Shown here in pieces: positions 25,408-34,238 of a DNA stretch of 51,881 nucleotides. Made by a program: the position numbers and the translations under genes. Positions within the stretch are counted from its first letter, which is position 1, and the number at the start of each line of letters is the position of its first letter. The notes under the pieces are model-generated. The model made no database searches and was not told where the DNA came from. It saw only the letters and a list, made by a program, of their open reading frames with translations. Source of the DNA: Longivirga sp036510975 (GTDB taxonomy: Bacteria; Actinomycetota; Actinomycetes; S36-B12; CAIYMF01); NCBI GenBank assembly GCA_036510975.1, contig DATCCY010000078.1, positions 1 through 51,881 of the forward strand, given 5' to 3'.

Positions 25408-27045
25408 ATGGCCAAGATCCTGGAGTTCGACGAGGACGCGCGTCGCAGCCTCGAGCGCGGCGTCAACGCGCTCGCCGACGCCGTCAAGGTGACGCTCGGC
25501 CCGAAGGGCCGCAACGTCGTCATCGACAAGAAGTGGGGAGCCCCCACGATCACCAACGACGGTGTGACCATCGCCCGTGAGGTGGAGCTCGAGGACTCCT
25601 ACGAGAACCTCGGCGCCCAGCTCGCCAAGGAGGTCGCCACCAAGACCAACGACGTCGCCGGCGACGGCACGACGACCGCGACGGTGCTCGCCCAGGCGAT
25701 GGTCCGCGAGGGCCTCAAGGTCGTCACCGCCGGCGGTGCGCCGATGGACCTCAAGCGCGGCATCGACGCGGCAGTCAAGGCCGTGAGCGAGCGCCTGCTC
25801 GAGGTTGCTCGCGACGTGTCCGGCAAGGAGGAGATCGCGGACGTCGCGACCATCTCCTCCCAGGACCGTGCGATCGGCGAGCTCATCGCCGAGGCGTTCG
25901 ACAAGGTCGGCAAGGACGGCGTCATCTCCGTCGAGGAGTCCAACAGCACCGCGCTCGAGCTCGACTTCACCGAGGGCATGCAGTTCGACAAGGGCTACCT
26001 CTCGCCCTACTTCGTCACCGACGCCGAGCGCATGGAGGCCGTCATCGAGGACGGCTACGTCCTCATCGTGCAGAACAAGATCTCGGCCGTGGCCGACCTC
26101 CTGCCGCTGCTCGAGAAGGTCGTGCAGGCCGGCAAGCCGCTGTTCATCGTGGCCGAGGACGTCGACGGCGAGGCGCTCTCGACACTCGTCGTGAACCGCA
26201 TCCGCGGCACGTTCTCCTCGGTCGCCGTGAAGGCGCCCGCGTTCGGAGACCGCCGCAAGGCGATCCTGCAGGACCTCGCGATCCTCACGGGTGCGCAGGT
26301 CGTCACCCCCGAGGTCGGGCTCAAGCTCGACCAGGTCGGCCTCGAGGTCCTCGGCACCGCTCGCCGCATCGTCGTCACGAAGGACGACTCGACGATCGTC
26401 GAGGGCGGCGGCGACCACCAGGCCGTGGCCGACCGCGTCGCGCAGATCCGCGCCGAGATCGAGAACACCGACAGCGACTGGGACCGCGAGAAGCTCAACG
26501 AGCGACTCGCCAAGCTCGCCGGCGGCGTCTGCGTCATCAAGGTCGGCGCGCACACCGAGGTCGAGCTCAAGGAGAAGAAGCACCGCATCGAGGACGCCGT
26601 CTCCGCGACGCGCGCCGCGATCGAGGAGGGCATCGTCGCCGGTGGCGGCTCCGCCCTCGTCCACGCCGCCTCGGTCCTCGATGACAACCTCGGGCTCGAG
26701 GGCGACGAGGCCATCGGCGTCAGCATCGTGCGCAAGTCCGCGGGCGAGCCGCTGCGCTGGATCGCCGAGAACGCCGGCGAGCAGGGCTACGTCGTCGTCT
26801 CCCGGGTGCGCGAGCTGCCCGTGGGCCACGGCTACAACGCTGCGACCGACGTCTACGAGGACCTCGTCGCCGCCGGAGTCATCGACCCGGTCAAGGTGAC
26901 CCGTTCCGCGCTGGCCAACGCGGCCTCCATCGCCGCGCTCCTCCTCACGACCGAGGCGCTCGTGGTGGAGAAGAAGGAGGAGTCCGACGACGACGGGCAC
27001 TCCGGTCACGGACACTCGCACGGCGCCGGTGGCCACAGCCACTGA
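25408..27045 (+). CDS. groEL: Chaperonin GroEL, GroEL1-type with His-rich tail
   Basis: Sixty-kilodalton chaperonin. The 545-residue product has the N-terminal AKILEFDEDARRSLERGVN, the ATP-site segment VTLGPKGRNVVIDKKWG, and GDGTTTATVLAQ with the catalytic Asp. EEGIVAGGGSALVHA also matches the family. Instead of the usual Gly-Met repeat tail it ends in DDDGHSGHGHSHGAGGHSH. Such a His-rich tail marks the GroEL1 paralogue of mycobacteria and relatives, which lies beside groES as here. A second, Gly/Met-tailed GroEL is likely elsewhere in the genome. A 19-bp hairpin follows the stop. Confidence 0.96.
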   Translation: MAKILEFDEDARRSLERGVNALADAVKVTLGPKGRNVVIDKKWGAPTITNDGVTIAREVELEDSYENLGAQLAKEVATKTNDVAGDGTTTATVLAQAMVREGLKVVTAGGAPMDLKRGIDAAVKAVSERLLEVARDVSGKEEIADVATISSQDRAIGELIAEAFDKVGKDGVISVEESNSTALELDFTEGMQFDKGYLSPYFVTDAERMEAVIEDGYVLIVQNKISAVADLLPLLEKVVQAGKPLFIVAEDVDGEALSTLVVNRIRGTFSSVAVKAPAFGDRRKAILQDLAILTGAQVVTPEVGLKLDQVGLEVLGTARRIVVTKDDSTIVEGGGDHQAVADRVAQIRAEIENTDSDWDREKLNERLAKLAGGVCVIKVGAHTEVELKEKKHRIEDAVSATRAAIEEGIVAGGGSALVHAASVLDDNLGLEGDEAIGVSIVRKSAGEPLRWIAENAGEQGYVVVSRVRELPVGHGYNAATDVYEDLVAAGVIDPVKVTRSALANAASIAALLLTTEALVVEKKEESDDDGHSGHGHSHGAGGHSH

Positions 27046-27053
27046 GCCCACGC

Positions 27054-27094
27054 ACGACGACGCCCCCGCCGGAATCCGGCGGGGGCGTCGTCGT
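27054..27094. terminator. Bidirectional terminator between groEL and whiB
   Basis: A perfect 19-bp stem (27054-27072 with 27076-27094) and an AAT triloop separate the convergent groEL and whiB stops. It lies 8 bases after the groEL stop. Confidence 0.8.
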
Positions 27095-27110
27095 AGGGAG
27101 TCGGGGAAGC

Positions 27111-27410
27111 TCAGGCCGGGCGCTGGGCCGGGATGCGCTGGCGCAGGTAGACAGCCTCACGCTCGTCCTCGGACATGCCGCCCCAGACGCCGTAAGGCTC
27201 GCGGACGGTCAGGGCGTGCGCCGCGCACTGGGCGACGACCGGGCAGCGCGCGCAGACGGACTTGGCCGCGAGCTCCCGGGACAGGCGCGACGGGCCGCGC
27301 TCACCCTCGGGGTGGAAGAACAGGTCGCTGTCCTCGCCGCGGCAGGCGCTGTCCATCTGCCAGTCCCAGAGATCGGCGTTCGGTCCGGGGAGCCGTGAAA
27401 CGTCTGCCAT
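27111..27410 (-). CDS. WhiB-family iron-sulfur regulator (WhiB2/WhiB3-like)
   Basis: 99 residues. Four cysteines in the WhiB pattern C-x29-C-x2-C-x5-C (Cys23, 53, 56, 62) ligate a [4Fe-4S] cluster. The GVWGG turn at 74-78 and a short basic C-terminus follow. The N-terminal LPGPNADLWDWQ and FFHPEGERG segments match the WhiB2/WhiB3 branch. In M. tuberculosis whiB3 lies beside groEL1, as here, which favours WhiB3. Family members usually work by binding the principal sigma factor. The RIPAQRPA end is less basic than in many members. Confidence 0.88.
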   Translation of the reverse strand: MADVSRLPGPNADLWDWQMDSACRGEDSDLFFHPEGERGPSRLSRELAAKSVCARCPVVAQCAAHALTVREPYGVWGGMSEDEREAVYLRQRIPAQRPA

Positions 27411-27448
27411 GTCTCCAACCTCGTGCCTCGTGCTCGGGTGATGGTCTC

Positions 27449-27477
27449 ACCGTACAACCGCGCCATAAGTTGGTCAA
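27449..27477 (-). promoter_or_regulatory. Promoter of the whiB gene
   Basis: On the minus strand: TTGACC (27477-27472), a 17-base spacer and TACGGT (27454-27449), giving a leader of about 30 bases to the ATG at 27410. The spacer and flank lie in the gap shared with the MerR gene. Confidence 0.7.
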
Positions 27478-27561
27478 CATGCGTCCAGACATGTCTCGCG
27501 ACCAACCTGTGGCGCGCTTCGAGTGGCGCGGTTCCACCCGGGCCGGGACACTGGGCCAACC

Positions 27562-28575
27562 ATGGCCGACCCGGACGCACCCGCCCCTGAGGTGGGTGCG
27601 CTGTCAGCCGGGACCGCCGTCCCCGGGTTGACGGTGGCCGCGGTCGCCCGACGTCTGGGCGTGGCCCCGGCCACCCTGCGCACCTGGGACCGCCGCTACG
27701 GCCTCGGCCCGTCCGCCCGCTCGGCGGGGTCCCACCGGCGCTACTCCACCCTCGACGTCGCCCGGCTGGACCTCATGCGCCGCCTGGTCAACGTCGGCGC
27801 GCCGCCCGCCGAGGCGGCTCGCGCGGCCCTGGCCGCGGAGGTCGGCGCTGCCGCCGAACGACTCGCCGTCGACCCCTACGCCGCGGGCGCCGACGACGAC
27901 CTCGATCCGCTCCTCGACGACATCTCCGGCCCGCACGGTGGCGGCGACGTCATCGCCCTGCCCACGGCGGCGCCGTCCGTGCGCGGTCTGGCCCGCGCCG
28001 CGATGAGCCTGGACAGCGTCGCGTCCGGCCAGATCGTGCGCGACTCCCTCGAGCGCCGCGGGGTGGTCTGGACGTGGGACAACCTGCTGGTCCCGGTCCT
28101 CGTCGGCGTGGGCCGCCGCTGGGAGAGCACGGGCAAGGGGGTCGAGGTCGAGCACCTCCTCTCGGAGTCGGTCACCGCGGCGCTGTCCGGGGTCGTGACG
28201 CGGCTGCGCGGCGCGGTGAACCCGCGGCCGGTGCTCCTGGCCTGCGCCGACGACGAGATGCACTCGTTGCCCCTGTTCGCCGTATCCGCGGCTCTGGCCG
28301 AGCGGCACATCGCCGCGCGGGTCCTCGGTGCCCGGGTCCCGCACGAGGCGCTCGTGGCGGCGATCCGGCGGACCGGACCCTCGGTCGTGCTCGTGTGGGC
28401 CTACCTCGAGCCGGAAGGGGGCGCGGACTCCCTCGCCGAGCTGCCCGTCCTGCGTCCGGCCCCGACCGTGCTGGCGGCCGGACCCGGCTGGGGACCCGAG
28501 CTGCCGGCCGGCGTCGCGCGGGTGACCGACCTCGTCGACGCCGTCACCCGCATCTCCCACGCCGTCGGCGCCTGA
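27562..28575 (+). CDS. MerR-family regulator with CarH-like B12-binding domain
   Basis: 337 residues from ATG 27562; GTG 27523, 13 codons upstream, is possible. A MerR helix-turn-helix (about 22-75) includes TVAAVARRLGVAPATLRTWDRRYGL and HRRYS. After a linker comes a helical-bundle region with W-x9-EH (Trp187, Glu197, His198), the signature of CarH-type adenosylcobalamin photoreceptors. A Rossmann-like domain then carries Glu-Met-His (232-234) where CarH has the cobalt-ligating histidine of ExHxxG; the Gly is Pro here. CarH represses carotenoid genes in the dark and releases DNA in light, but no carotenoid gene is in the window. It diverges from whiB. Confidence 0.72.
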   Translation: MADPDAPAPEVGALSAGTAVPGLTVAAVARRLGVAPATLRTWDRRYGLGPSARSAGSHRRYSTLDVARLDLMRRLVNVGAPPAEAARAALAAEVGAAAERLAVDPYAAGADDDLDPLLDDISGPHGGGDVIALPTAAPSVRGLARAAMSLDSVASGQIVRDSLERRGVVWTWDNLLVPVLVGVGRRWESTGKGVEVEHLLSESVTAALSGVVTRLRGAVNPRPVLLACADDEMHSLPLFAVSAALAERHIAARVLGARVPHEALVAAIRRTGPSVVLVWAYLEPEGGADSLAELPVLRPAPTVLAAGPGWGPELPAGVARVTDLVDAVTRISHAVGA

Positions 28576-28721
28576 CCTCCTCCCGCACGGCGCGCCACGT
28601 CCGAGCCGCCCTGCCGCCCGCGCGTGGGGCCGGATACGCTCCGCAGGTCCGGTGAGCGGGGGTGCGCACGGCCTCGCCCGTCCGGCGCCCGCCTCCCGCA
28701 CCGCATCCTGACGGAGCCCCC

Positions 28722-29627
28722 GTGGACGACGACCTCACCGAGCTGCTCGCCACCGGCGAGCGGGCGGCGTTCCACGGCCGGCCGGCGGCCGGGGTGGCGC
28801 CGCTGCAGCGCGCGGTCGAGCTCGCCCACGCCCACGGGCAGGACGCGGAGGCCACGGCCGCCGCCTGGCTGCTCGGTGTCTGCCTCGGCGCCGCCGGTCG
28901 GTACGGCGCGGCCATGACGGTCCTCGAGCCGCTCGCCAACTCGGCCCCCGAGGCGCCCGACCGTCGCCTGTTCGCCTCGCTCGCCGGCGCCACTCTCGCC
29001 AGCATCTCCCGCCAGCTGGGGCGCCACGCCGAGGGCCGGGCCATCGACGAACGGGCGCTGGAGCTGGCCGGCGACGCCCCGGAGGCGCGGTTCGACGCCG
29101 TCCTGGGACTCGCCGCCGACGCGGTCGGGCTCGCGGAGGTCATGCAGGCCGACGCCGCGCTCGCCGAGGCGGTCCATCTCGCTGACGGCCGCGGGGACTG
29201 GTGGCGCCAGCGCGTGCGCCTGGACTGGGTCCGCGCCGAGATCGCCCTGCTCCGCGAGCACCCGGACGAGGCGGTGGCCCGCGCCACCTCGGCCATCACG
29301 CTCGCGGAGGCCTCGGGAGCACCCCGTCACGTGGCCAAGGGTCTGCTCTTCCTCGGTGTCTCCCAGGTGCAGTCGGGCGACCACGCCGAGGCGGCCGCCA
29401 GCCTGCGCCGAGCGGCGACCCTCGCAGAGAGCCTGGGGTGCATCCCCCTGGTGTGGCCGGCGCGGGCCGTCCTCGGTGCCCTGGTGGCCCCGACGTCCCC
29501 CTCGGAGAGCGCGGCGGCGCTCACGTCGGCTCGTCACGTCGTCCGGCAGATCGCCGACGACCTCCCGGGCCGGTTCGCCGAGGACTGGCTCGCCCGAGCC
29601 GACATCGCGGCGCTGCTCGCCGACTGA
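28722..29627 (+). CDS. TPR-like helical repeat protein
   Basis: 301 residues from GTG 28722, which has ACGGAG at 28711-28716; GTG 28662 upstream lacks a site. Almost entirely alpha-helical and Ala/Leu/Glu-rich, with repeated helix pairs such as AATAAAWLLGVCLGAAGRYG, GRHAEGRAIDERALELAG and SGDHAEAAASLRRAATLAES, the look of tetratricopeptide repeats. No enzymatic motif and no membrane segment. It probably serves as a protein-interaction scaffold. It lies between the MerR gene and the BldM-type regulator and may work with one of them, which is inference from position only. Confidence 0.6.
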   Translation: MDDDLTELLATGERAAFHGRPAAGVAPLQRAVELAHAHGQDAEATAAAWLLGVCLGAAGRYGAAMTVLEPLANSAPEAPDRRLFASLAGATLASISRQLGRHAEGRAIDERALELAGDAPEARFDAVLGLAADAVGLAEVMQADAALAEAVHLADGRGDWWRQRVRLDWVRAEIALLREHPDEAVARATSAITLAEASGAPRHVAKGLLFLGVSQVQSGDHAEAAASLRRAATLAESLGCIPLVWPARAVLGALVAPTSPSESAAALTSARHVVRQIADDLPGRFAEDWLARADIAALLAD

Positions 29628-29777
29628 ACCGGCGTACGAGGCGCGCTCCCCGTGCGCGGCCGCGCGCAGGACCGGTGCGGTCCAGGACTGAAGTCGGCGC
29701 CGGAACATGCCGAACACATCTGAGTCAGGCGTCGCGCGAGCGGCGTGGAACCGACTCGGGAGGACGTGCGCATCACC

Positions 29778-30389
29778 ATGACCACCGTTCTCGTCTGTGA
29801 CGACGCGCCTCTCGCCCGTGAGGCGATCCGACGTGCCGTCGGCGCGGTACCGGGAGTCGAGCGCGTCACCGCGGCCGGCAGCGGCGAGGAGGTCCTCGCC
29901 CGGTTCCCCATCGAGCGACCGGACCTCGTGCTCATGGACGTCCGCATGCCCGGGATCGGCGGCGTGGAGGCCTCGCGCCGGCTCGTGGCCGCGCACCCCG
30001 ACGCGACCGTCGTCATGCTCACCATGGGCGAGGACCCCGACGGCGTCGCCCGTGCCGTGTCCGGTGGAGCCCGTGGGTACGTCGCCAAGGACGCCTCGCG
30101 CGAGGAGGTCGCGGCGACCGTCGCACTCGCCCTGGCCGCCGGGCGAGAGGGCCCGGGGTCACGCTCGGCGCGCATCCGTCCTGCCGGTGCGCCGCCCGCG
30201 CTCACCGAGCGCGAGCAGCAGGTGCTCGACGGGATGTCCCGAGGCAAGTCCAACGCCGAGATCGGCCGTGAGCTCTACCTGTCCGAGGACACCGTGAAGA
30301 CCCACGCACGGCGGCTGTTCCGCAAGCTCGCCGCCGCCGACCGCGCGCAGGCCGTGGCACTGGGCTTCCGCTGGGGCTTCCTGCGCTGA
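29778..30389 (+). CDS. bldM: BldM-type orphan response regulator
   Basis: 203 residues. The receiver domain has VLVCDDAPLARE, the phospho-acceptor position in LVLMDVRMPGIGG, and GARGYVAKDASREE. A LuxR-type HTH follows: LTEREQQVLDGMSRGKSNAEIG, LSEDTVKTHARRLFRKL. The whole sequence, including the ending AVALGFRWGFLR, strongly resembles Streptomyces BldM, which controls development and lies near guaB in that genus. No histidine kinase is adjacent, as for BldM. ATG 29778 is chosen for the BldM N-terminus; GGGAGGA lies 13 bases upstream. Whether this organism differentiates cannot be told. Confidence 0.8.
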   Translation: MTTVLVCDDAPLAREAIRRAVGAVPGVERVTAAGSGEEVLARFPIERPDLVLMDVRMPGIGGVEASRRLVAAHPDATVVMLTMGEDPDGVARAVSGGARGYVAKDASREEVAATVALALAAGREGPGSRSARIRPAGAPPALTEREQQVLDGMSRGKSNAEIGRELYLSEDTVKTHARRLFRKLAAADRAQAVALGFRWGFLR

Positions 30390-30544
30390 TCTTGTTCCCA
30401 CTCCAAGCGTCAGCCCTGCGGGCCGACGCGTCGGCGGTCGGCTCCGAGGCCGATCGGGTCGGGCCCGGCGGGCCCTCCCGCTCGGCGCCTCCCTGCGGTC
30501 GGCCGGTCTTCGGCCGTGCTCCGCCGCACAGCGATCGCGGCTGA

Positions 30545-31441
30545 CTAGTCCCGCGTGCTCGCCTGGCTGCTGCTTCGCGTCGTCGTGGGGAGCAGGCCCA
30601 GGACCATCGTGCAGCCGGTGATGATCACCGCGGCTCCCACGAGCTGGATCGGGCTGAGCGGCTCGTGCAGGAGCAGCGCCCCGACGGCGACGGCGACGAG
30701 GGTCACGGCGAACTCCACGCTGATGGCGATCGTGGCGCCGACCTCGGCGACGAGGCGGAAGTACAGCACGTAGGTCAGCGCGCTGCACATGCCGGCGAGG
30801 ACGACGAGCCAGCCGATGTCGGCCGCGGTCGGCGGGGCCGGCACCGGTACCAGGAGCAGAAGCGGCAGGGTCATGAGGCCGCCGAAGAAGAACGCGCCCA
30901 TGGTCTGCTCCCAGGAGCCGACGTCGCGCAGCCGTGCGTGCGCGTAGTTGCTGCCGAACGCTGCCGAGACGGCTCCGCCCAGCGAGGCTGCACATCCCGC
31001 GACGAACGTGGGCGTGACCGGCACCGCGGGGAAGCCGACGAGCAGGACGATGCCGCCGAAGCCGAGCAGCAGACCGGCCAGGCCCGCCCGACCGATCCGC
31101 TCGAGGCCCCAGACATGGCCGATGAGCATCGAGAAGAGCGGGATCGTGCCGACGAAGATCGCGGCCATCGCCGTACCGATCCTCGGGGTCGCGAGGTTGA
31201 GCCCGATGAGCTGGCCGGCCACGGTGGTGGCCCCGACCACCACGAGGGGGACGGCGGGTCCGAAGCGCAACGTGCGCCCGGTCGCCCGCGCGAGCAGGTA
31301 GAGGATCGCCGCAGCGATCAACGCCCGGAACGTGACGCCGCCGACCCAGCCGAAGGCCCCGACGACGTGCAGCACGAGCACGAACGACAGCCCCCAGATG
31401 ACGGCCATCGCGCCGTAGTCGAGCAGCTGCCGCCGATGCAC
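30545..31441 (-). CDS. EamA/DMT-family transporter
   Basis: 298 residues with ten evenly spaced hydrophobic segments in two homologous halves, the EamA (drug/metabolite transporter) layout. Typical pieces are AVIWGLSFVLV in TM1, PRIGTAMAAIFVGTIPLFSMLIG in the first half and LLLHEPLSPIQLVGAAVIITG in the second. The substrate is unknown; relatives export amino acids and metabolites. GTG 31441 start. It converges with bldM: the 155-base gap 30390-30544 holds only short GC hairpins, for example GGGCCC-GGC-GGGCCC at 30461-30475. It diverges from guaB. Confidence 0.85.
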   Translation of the reverse strand: MHRRQLLDYGAMAVIWGLSFVLVLHVVGAFGWVGGVTFRALIAAAILYLLARATGRTLRFGPAVPLVVVGATTVAGQLIGLNLATPRIGTAMAAIFVGTIPLFSMLIGHVWGLERIGRAGLAGLLLGFGGIVLLVGFPAVPVTPTFVAGCAASLGGAVSAAFGSNYAHARLRDVGSWEQTMGAFFFGGLMTLPLLLLVPVPAPPTAADIGWLVVLAGMCSALTYVLYFRLVAEVGATIAISVEFAVTLVAVAVGALLLHEPLSPIQLVGAAVIITGCTMVLGLLPTTTRSSSQASTRD

Positions 31442-31461
31442 CCCCCGAGGCTAGGGGCAGG

Positions 31462-31467
31462 TAATCT
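31462..31467 (+). promoter_or_regulatory. -10 element of guaB
   Basis: TAATCT at 31462-31467, preceded by GG. It would start a leader of about 25 bases before GTG 31500. No good -35 is visible in the C-rich stretch upstream. Confidence 0.5.
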
Positions 31468-31499
31468 GTCTCCACCGCCCGCCTGCTGGAAGGCCACTC

Positions 31500-33011
31500 G
31501 TGTCGGACACCCACGGCATCCCTGACAAGTTCGCCGCGCTCGGGCTCACCTACGACGACGTCCTGCTCCTGCCCGGGGAGACCGACGTCGTCCCGTCCGA
31601 GGTCGACACGACCTCGCGCCTCACCCGCGAGATCTCCCTGCACGTGCCGCTGGTGTCCGCGGCGATGGACACGGTGACCGAGGCGCGGATGGCCATCGCG
31701 ATGGCACGTCAGGGCGGGCTCGGCGTCCTGCACCGCAACCTCTCGATCGAGGACCAGGCCTACCAGGTCGACCTCGTGAAGCGGACGCAGACCGGCATGA
31801 TCTCCAACCCGATCACCATCGGCCCGAAGGCCACGCTCGAGGACCTCGACGAGAAGTGCGGCCAGTACCGCGTCTCGGGTCTGCCGGTGGTCGACGAGGG
31901 CAACGTCCTGCTGGGCATCGTGACCAACCGCGACCTGCGCTTCACCCCGGTCGCCGAGTGGGCCACCACCCTCGTCTGCGACGTGATGACGCCGATGCCG
32001 CTGATCACCGGCCACGACGGCATCGAGCGCGACGAGGCCACGCTGCTGCTCCGCCAGCACAAGCGAGAGCGGCTGCCGATCGTCGACGACCACGGACGGC
32101 TCACCGGCCTCATCACGGTGAAGGACTTCGTGAAGTCCGAGCAGTACCCCAACGCCTCGAAGGACGTCGACGGCCGCCTCATGGTGGGTGCTGCCATCGG
32201 CTACTTCGGCGATGCGTGGGACCGTGCCACGACGCTGGTCGAGGCCGGGGTCGACGTCCTCGTCGCCGACACCGCCCACGGGCACGTGCGGCTGCTGCTC
32301 GACATGGTCGCGCGGCTCAAGAGCGACCCCGCCACGCGCCACGTGCAGGTCATCGGCGGCAACGTCGCGACCCGCGCCGGCGCCCAGGCGTTCGTCGACG
32401 CCGGCGCCGACGCGGTGAAGGTCGGCGTCGGCCCCGGTTCGATCTGCACGACCCGCGTCGTCACCGGCGTCGGAGCCCCTCAGATCACCGCGGTCTACGA
32501 GGCCTCGCTCGCGTGCCAGCCGGTCGGCGTGCCCGTGATCGCCGACGGTGGTCTGCAGTACTCCGGTGACATCGCGAAGGCGATCGTCGCGGGCGCGGAG
32601 TCGGTCATGGTCGGCTCGATGCTCGCCGGCTGCGACGAGTCGCCGGGCGAGGTCATCTTCGTCAACGGCAAGCAGTACAAGTCCTACCGCGGCATGGGAT
32701 CGCTCGGCGCGATGTCCTCGCGGGGGAAGAAGTCCTACTCCAAGGACCGCTACTTCCAGGCCGAGGTCGAGAGCGACGACAAGATCGTGCCCGAGGGCGT
32801 CGAAGGTCGCGTGGCCTACCGCGGCCCGCTGTCGGCGGTGGCGCACCAGCTCGTCGGCGGACTGCGCCAGTCGATGTTCTACGTCGGCGCCCGTACCGTC
32901 CCGGAGCTCCAGGAACGCGGCCGTTTCGTCCGGATCACCGCGGCCAGCCTCAAGGAGAGCCACCCGCACGACATCCAGATGACGACCGAGGCACCCAACT
33001 ACCCGTCGTAG
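31500..33011 (+). CDS. guaB: IMP dehydrogenase
   Basis: Oxidises IMP to XMP with NAD, the committed step to GMP. The 503-residue product has TYDDVLLLPG at the start and SAAMDTVTEARMAIAMARQGG. A CBS-domain pair interrupts the barrel at about 100-220. The catalytic loop is GPGSICTTR with its Cys, then ADGGLQYSGDIAKAI and GYRGMGSLGAM-type flap residues (YRGMGSLGAM). CTGGAAGG precedes GTG 31500. guaB3 follows, the standard actinobacterial order. Confidence 0.97.
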   Translation: MSDTHGIPDKFAALGLTYDDVLLLPGETDVVPSEVDTTSRLTREISLHVPLVSAAMDTVTEARMAIAMARQGGLGVLHRNLSIEDQAYQVDLVKRTQTGMISNPITIGPKATLEDLDEKCGQYRVSGLPVVDEGNVLLGIVTNRDLRFTPVAEWATTLVCDVMTPMPLITGHDGIERDEATLLLRQHKRERLPIVDDHGRLTGLITVKDFVKSEQYPNASKDVDGRLMVGAAIGYFGDAWDRATTLVEAGVDVLVADTAHGHVRLLLDMVARLKSDPATRHVQVIGGNVATRAGAQAFVDAGADAVKVGVGPGSICTTRVVTGVGAPQITAVYEASLACQPVGVPVIADGGLQYSGDIAKAIVAGAESVMVGSMLAGCDESPGEVIFVNGKQYKSYRGMGSLGAMSSRGKKSYSKDRYFQAEVESDDKIVPEGVEGRVAYRGPLSAVAHQLVGGLRQSMFYVGARTVPELQERGRFVRITAASLKESHPHDIQMTTEAPNYPS

Positions 33012-33106
33012 CCCGCCCGGCCTCACCTCGCGAGCTGCTCGGAGCTGCTTGTCGTTCCGAACGCTCGGGGAGGTGCGGCGTCGCAGCCAGCACGTAGAGG
33101 ACAGCC

Positions 33107-34231
33107 ATGACCGAGATCGAGATCGGACGCGCCAAGCGCGCCCGTCCCGCGTACGCGCTCGACGACATCGCGATCGTGCCGAGCCGTCGCACGCGTGACC
33201 CCGAGGCCGTGTCCGTCGCCTGGCGCATCGACGCCTACTCCTTCGAGGCGCCGGTCCTCGCGGCACCGATGGACTCGGTCGTCTCGCCCGCGACCGCGAT
33301 CGAGATCGGGCGGCTCGGTGGCCTCGGCGTGCTCGACCTCGACGGCCTCTGGACCCGTTACGACGATCCGGAGCCGCTGCTCGAGGAGATCGCAGCGCTC
33401 TCGCCGGACCGGGTCACCCCACGGCTGCAGGAGATCTACGCGGCGGCCATCCGGCCCGACCTCATCGCGTCGCGGATCGCGGAGATCCGCGCCGGGGGCG
33501 TCACCGTCGCAGGCGCGCTGTCGCCGATGCGCACGGCGCAGTTCGCCAAGGCGGTCGTGGACGCGGGCGTCGACATCTTCGTCATCCGTGGCACCACGGT
33601 GAGCGCCGAGCACGTGTCGCCCGCTGGGTCGGCGCGCGAGCCGCTCAACCTCAAGCAGTTCATCTACGAGCTCGACGTGCCTGTGATCGTCGGCGGCTGC
33701 GCGACGTACCCGGCCGCGCTGCACCTCATGCGCACGGGTGCGGCCGGCGTCCTCGTCGGCTTCGGCGGCGGCGCCGCGCACACGACGCGCGACGTCCTCG
33801 GCGTCGGGGTGCCGATGGCCTCGGCGATCGCCGACGTCGCAGCCGCTCGGCGCGACTACATGGACGAGTCCGGCGGTCGCTACGTCCACGTCATCGCCGA
33901 CGGCGGCGTGGGCCGGTCCGGGGACCTGCCCAAGGCGATCGCGTGCGGCGCGGACGCCGTCATGGTGGGCTCGCCGCTCGCGCGCGCCCTCGAGGCGCCG
34001 GGCCACGGGTCGCACTGGGGGATCGAGGCCGCGCACGCCGAGCTGCCCCGCGGCGAGCGGGTGCAGCTCGGCACGGTCGGCACCCTCGCGGAGATCCTGC
34101 ACGGCCCGTCGCGCACGGCCGACGGCACGATGAACCTCGTCGGCGCCCTGCGCCGAGCGATGGCCACGACCGGCTACTCCGACCTCAAGGAGTTCCAACG
34201 GGTCGAGGTAGTCCTCACCCCCACCCGCTGA
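33107..34231 (+). CDS. guaB3: GuaB3-family IMP dehydrogenase-related protein
   Basis: 374 residues of the GuaB3 family that accompanies GuaB in actinobacteria. It has the (beta/alpha)8 barrel without CBS domains. The start IGRAKRARPAYALDDIAIVPSRRT and APMDSVVSPATAIEIG are typical, as are IADGGVGRSGDLPKAIACGAD and the ending VEVVLTP. The canonical Cys loop of GuaB is not present. The biochemical role was long unclear, and activity should not be assumed. AGAGGA precedes ATG 33107. Confidence 0.9.
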   Translation: MTEIEIGRAKRARPAYALDDIAIVPSRRTRDPEAVSVAWRIDAYSFEAPVLAAPMDSVVSPATAIEIGRLGGLGVLDLDGLWTRYDDPEPLLEEIAALSPDRVTPRLQEIYAAAIRPDLIASRIAEIRAGGVTVAGALSPMRTAQFAKAVVDAGVDIFVIRGTTVSAEHVSPAGSAREPLNLKQFIYELDVPVIVGGCATYPAALHLMRTGAAGVLVGFGGGAAHTTRDVLGVGVPMASAIADVAAARRDYMDESGGRYVHVIADGGVGRSGDLPKAIACGADAVMVGSPLARALEAPGHGSHWGIEAAHAELPRGERVQLGTVGTLAEILHGPSRTADGTMNLVGALRRAMATTGYSDLKEFQRVEVVLTPTR

Positions 34232-34238
34232 CCCGTGT

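Noticed and set aside
25249..27051. 600-residue minus-strand open frame opposite groEL
   Set aside because: Mirrors groEL codon structure; long antisense frames over groEL are common in GC-rich genomes.
30159..33266. 1035-residue minus-strand open frame
   Set aside because: It runs antisense through bldM, EamA and guaB, has an Arg/Asp/Gly-biased composition with no family motif, and is a GC-rich shadow frame.
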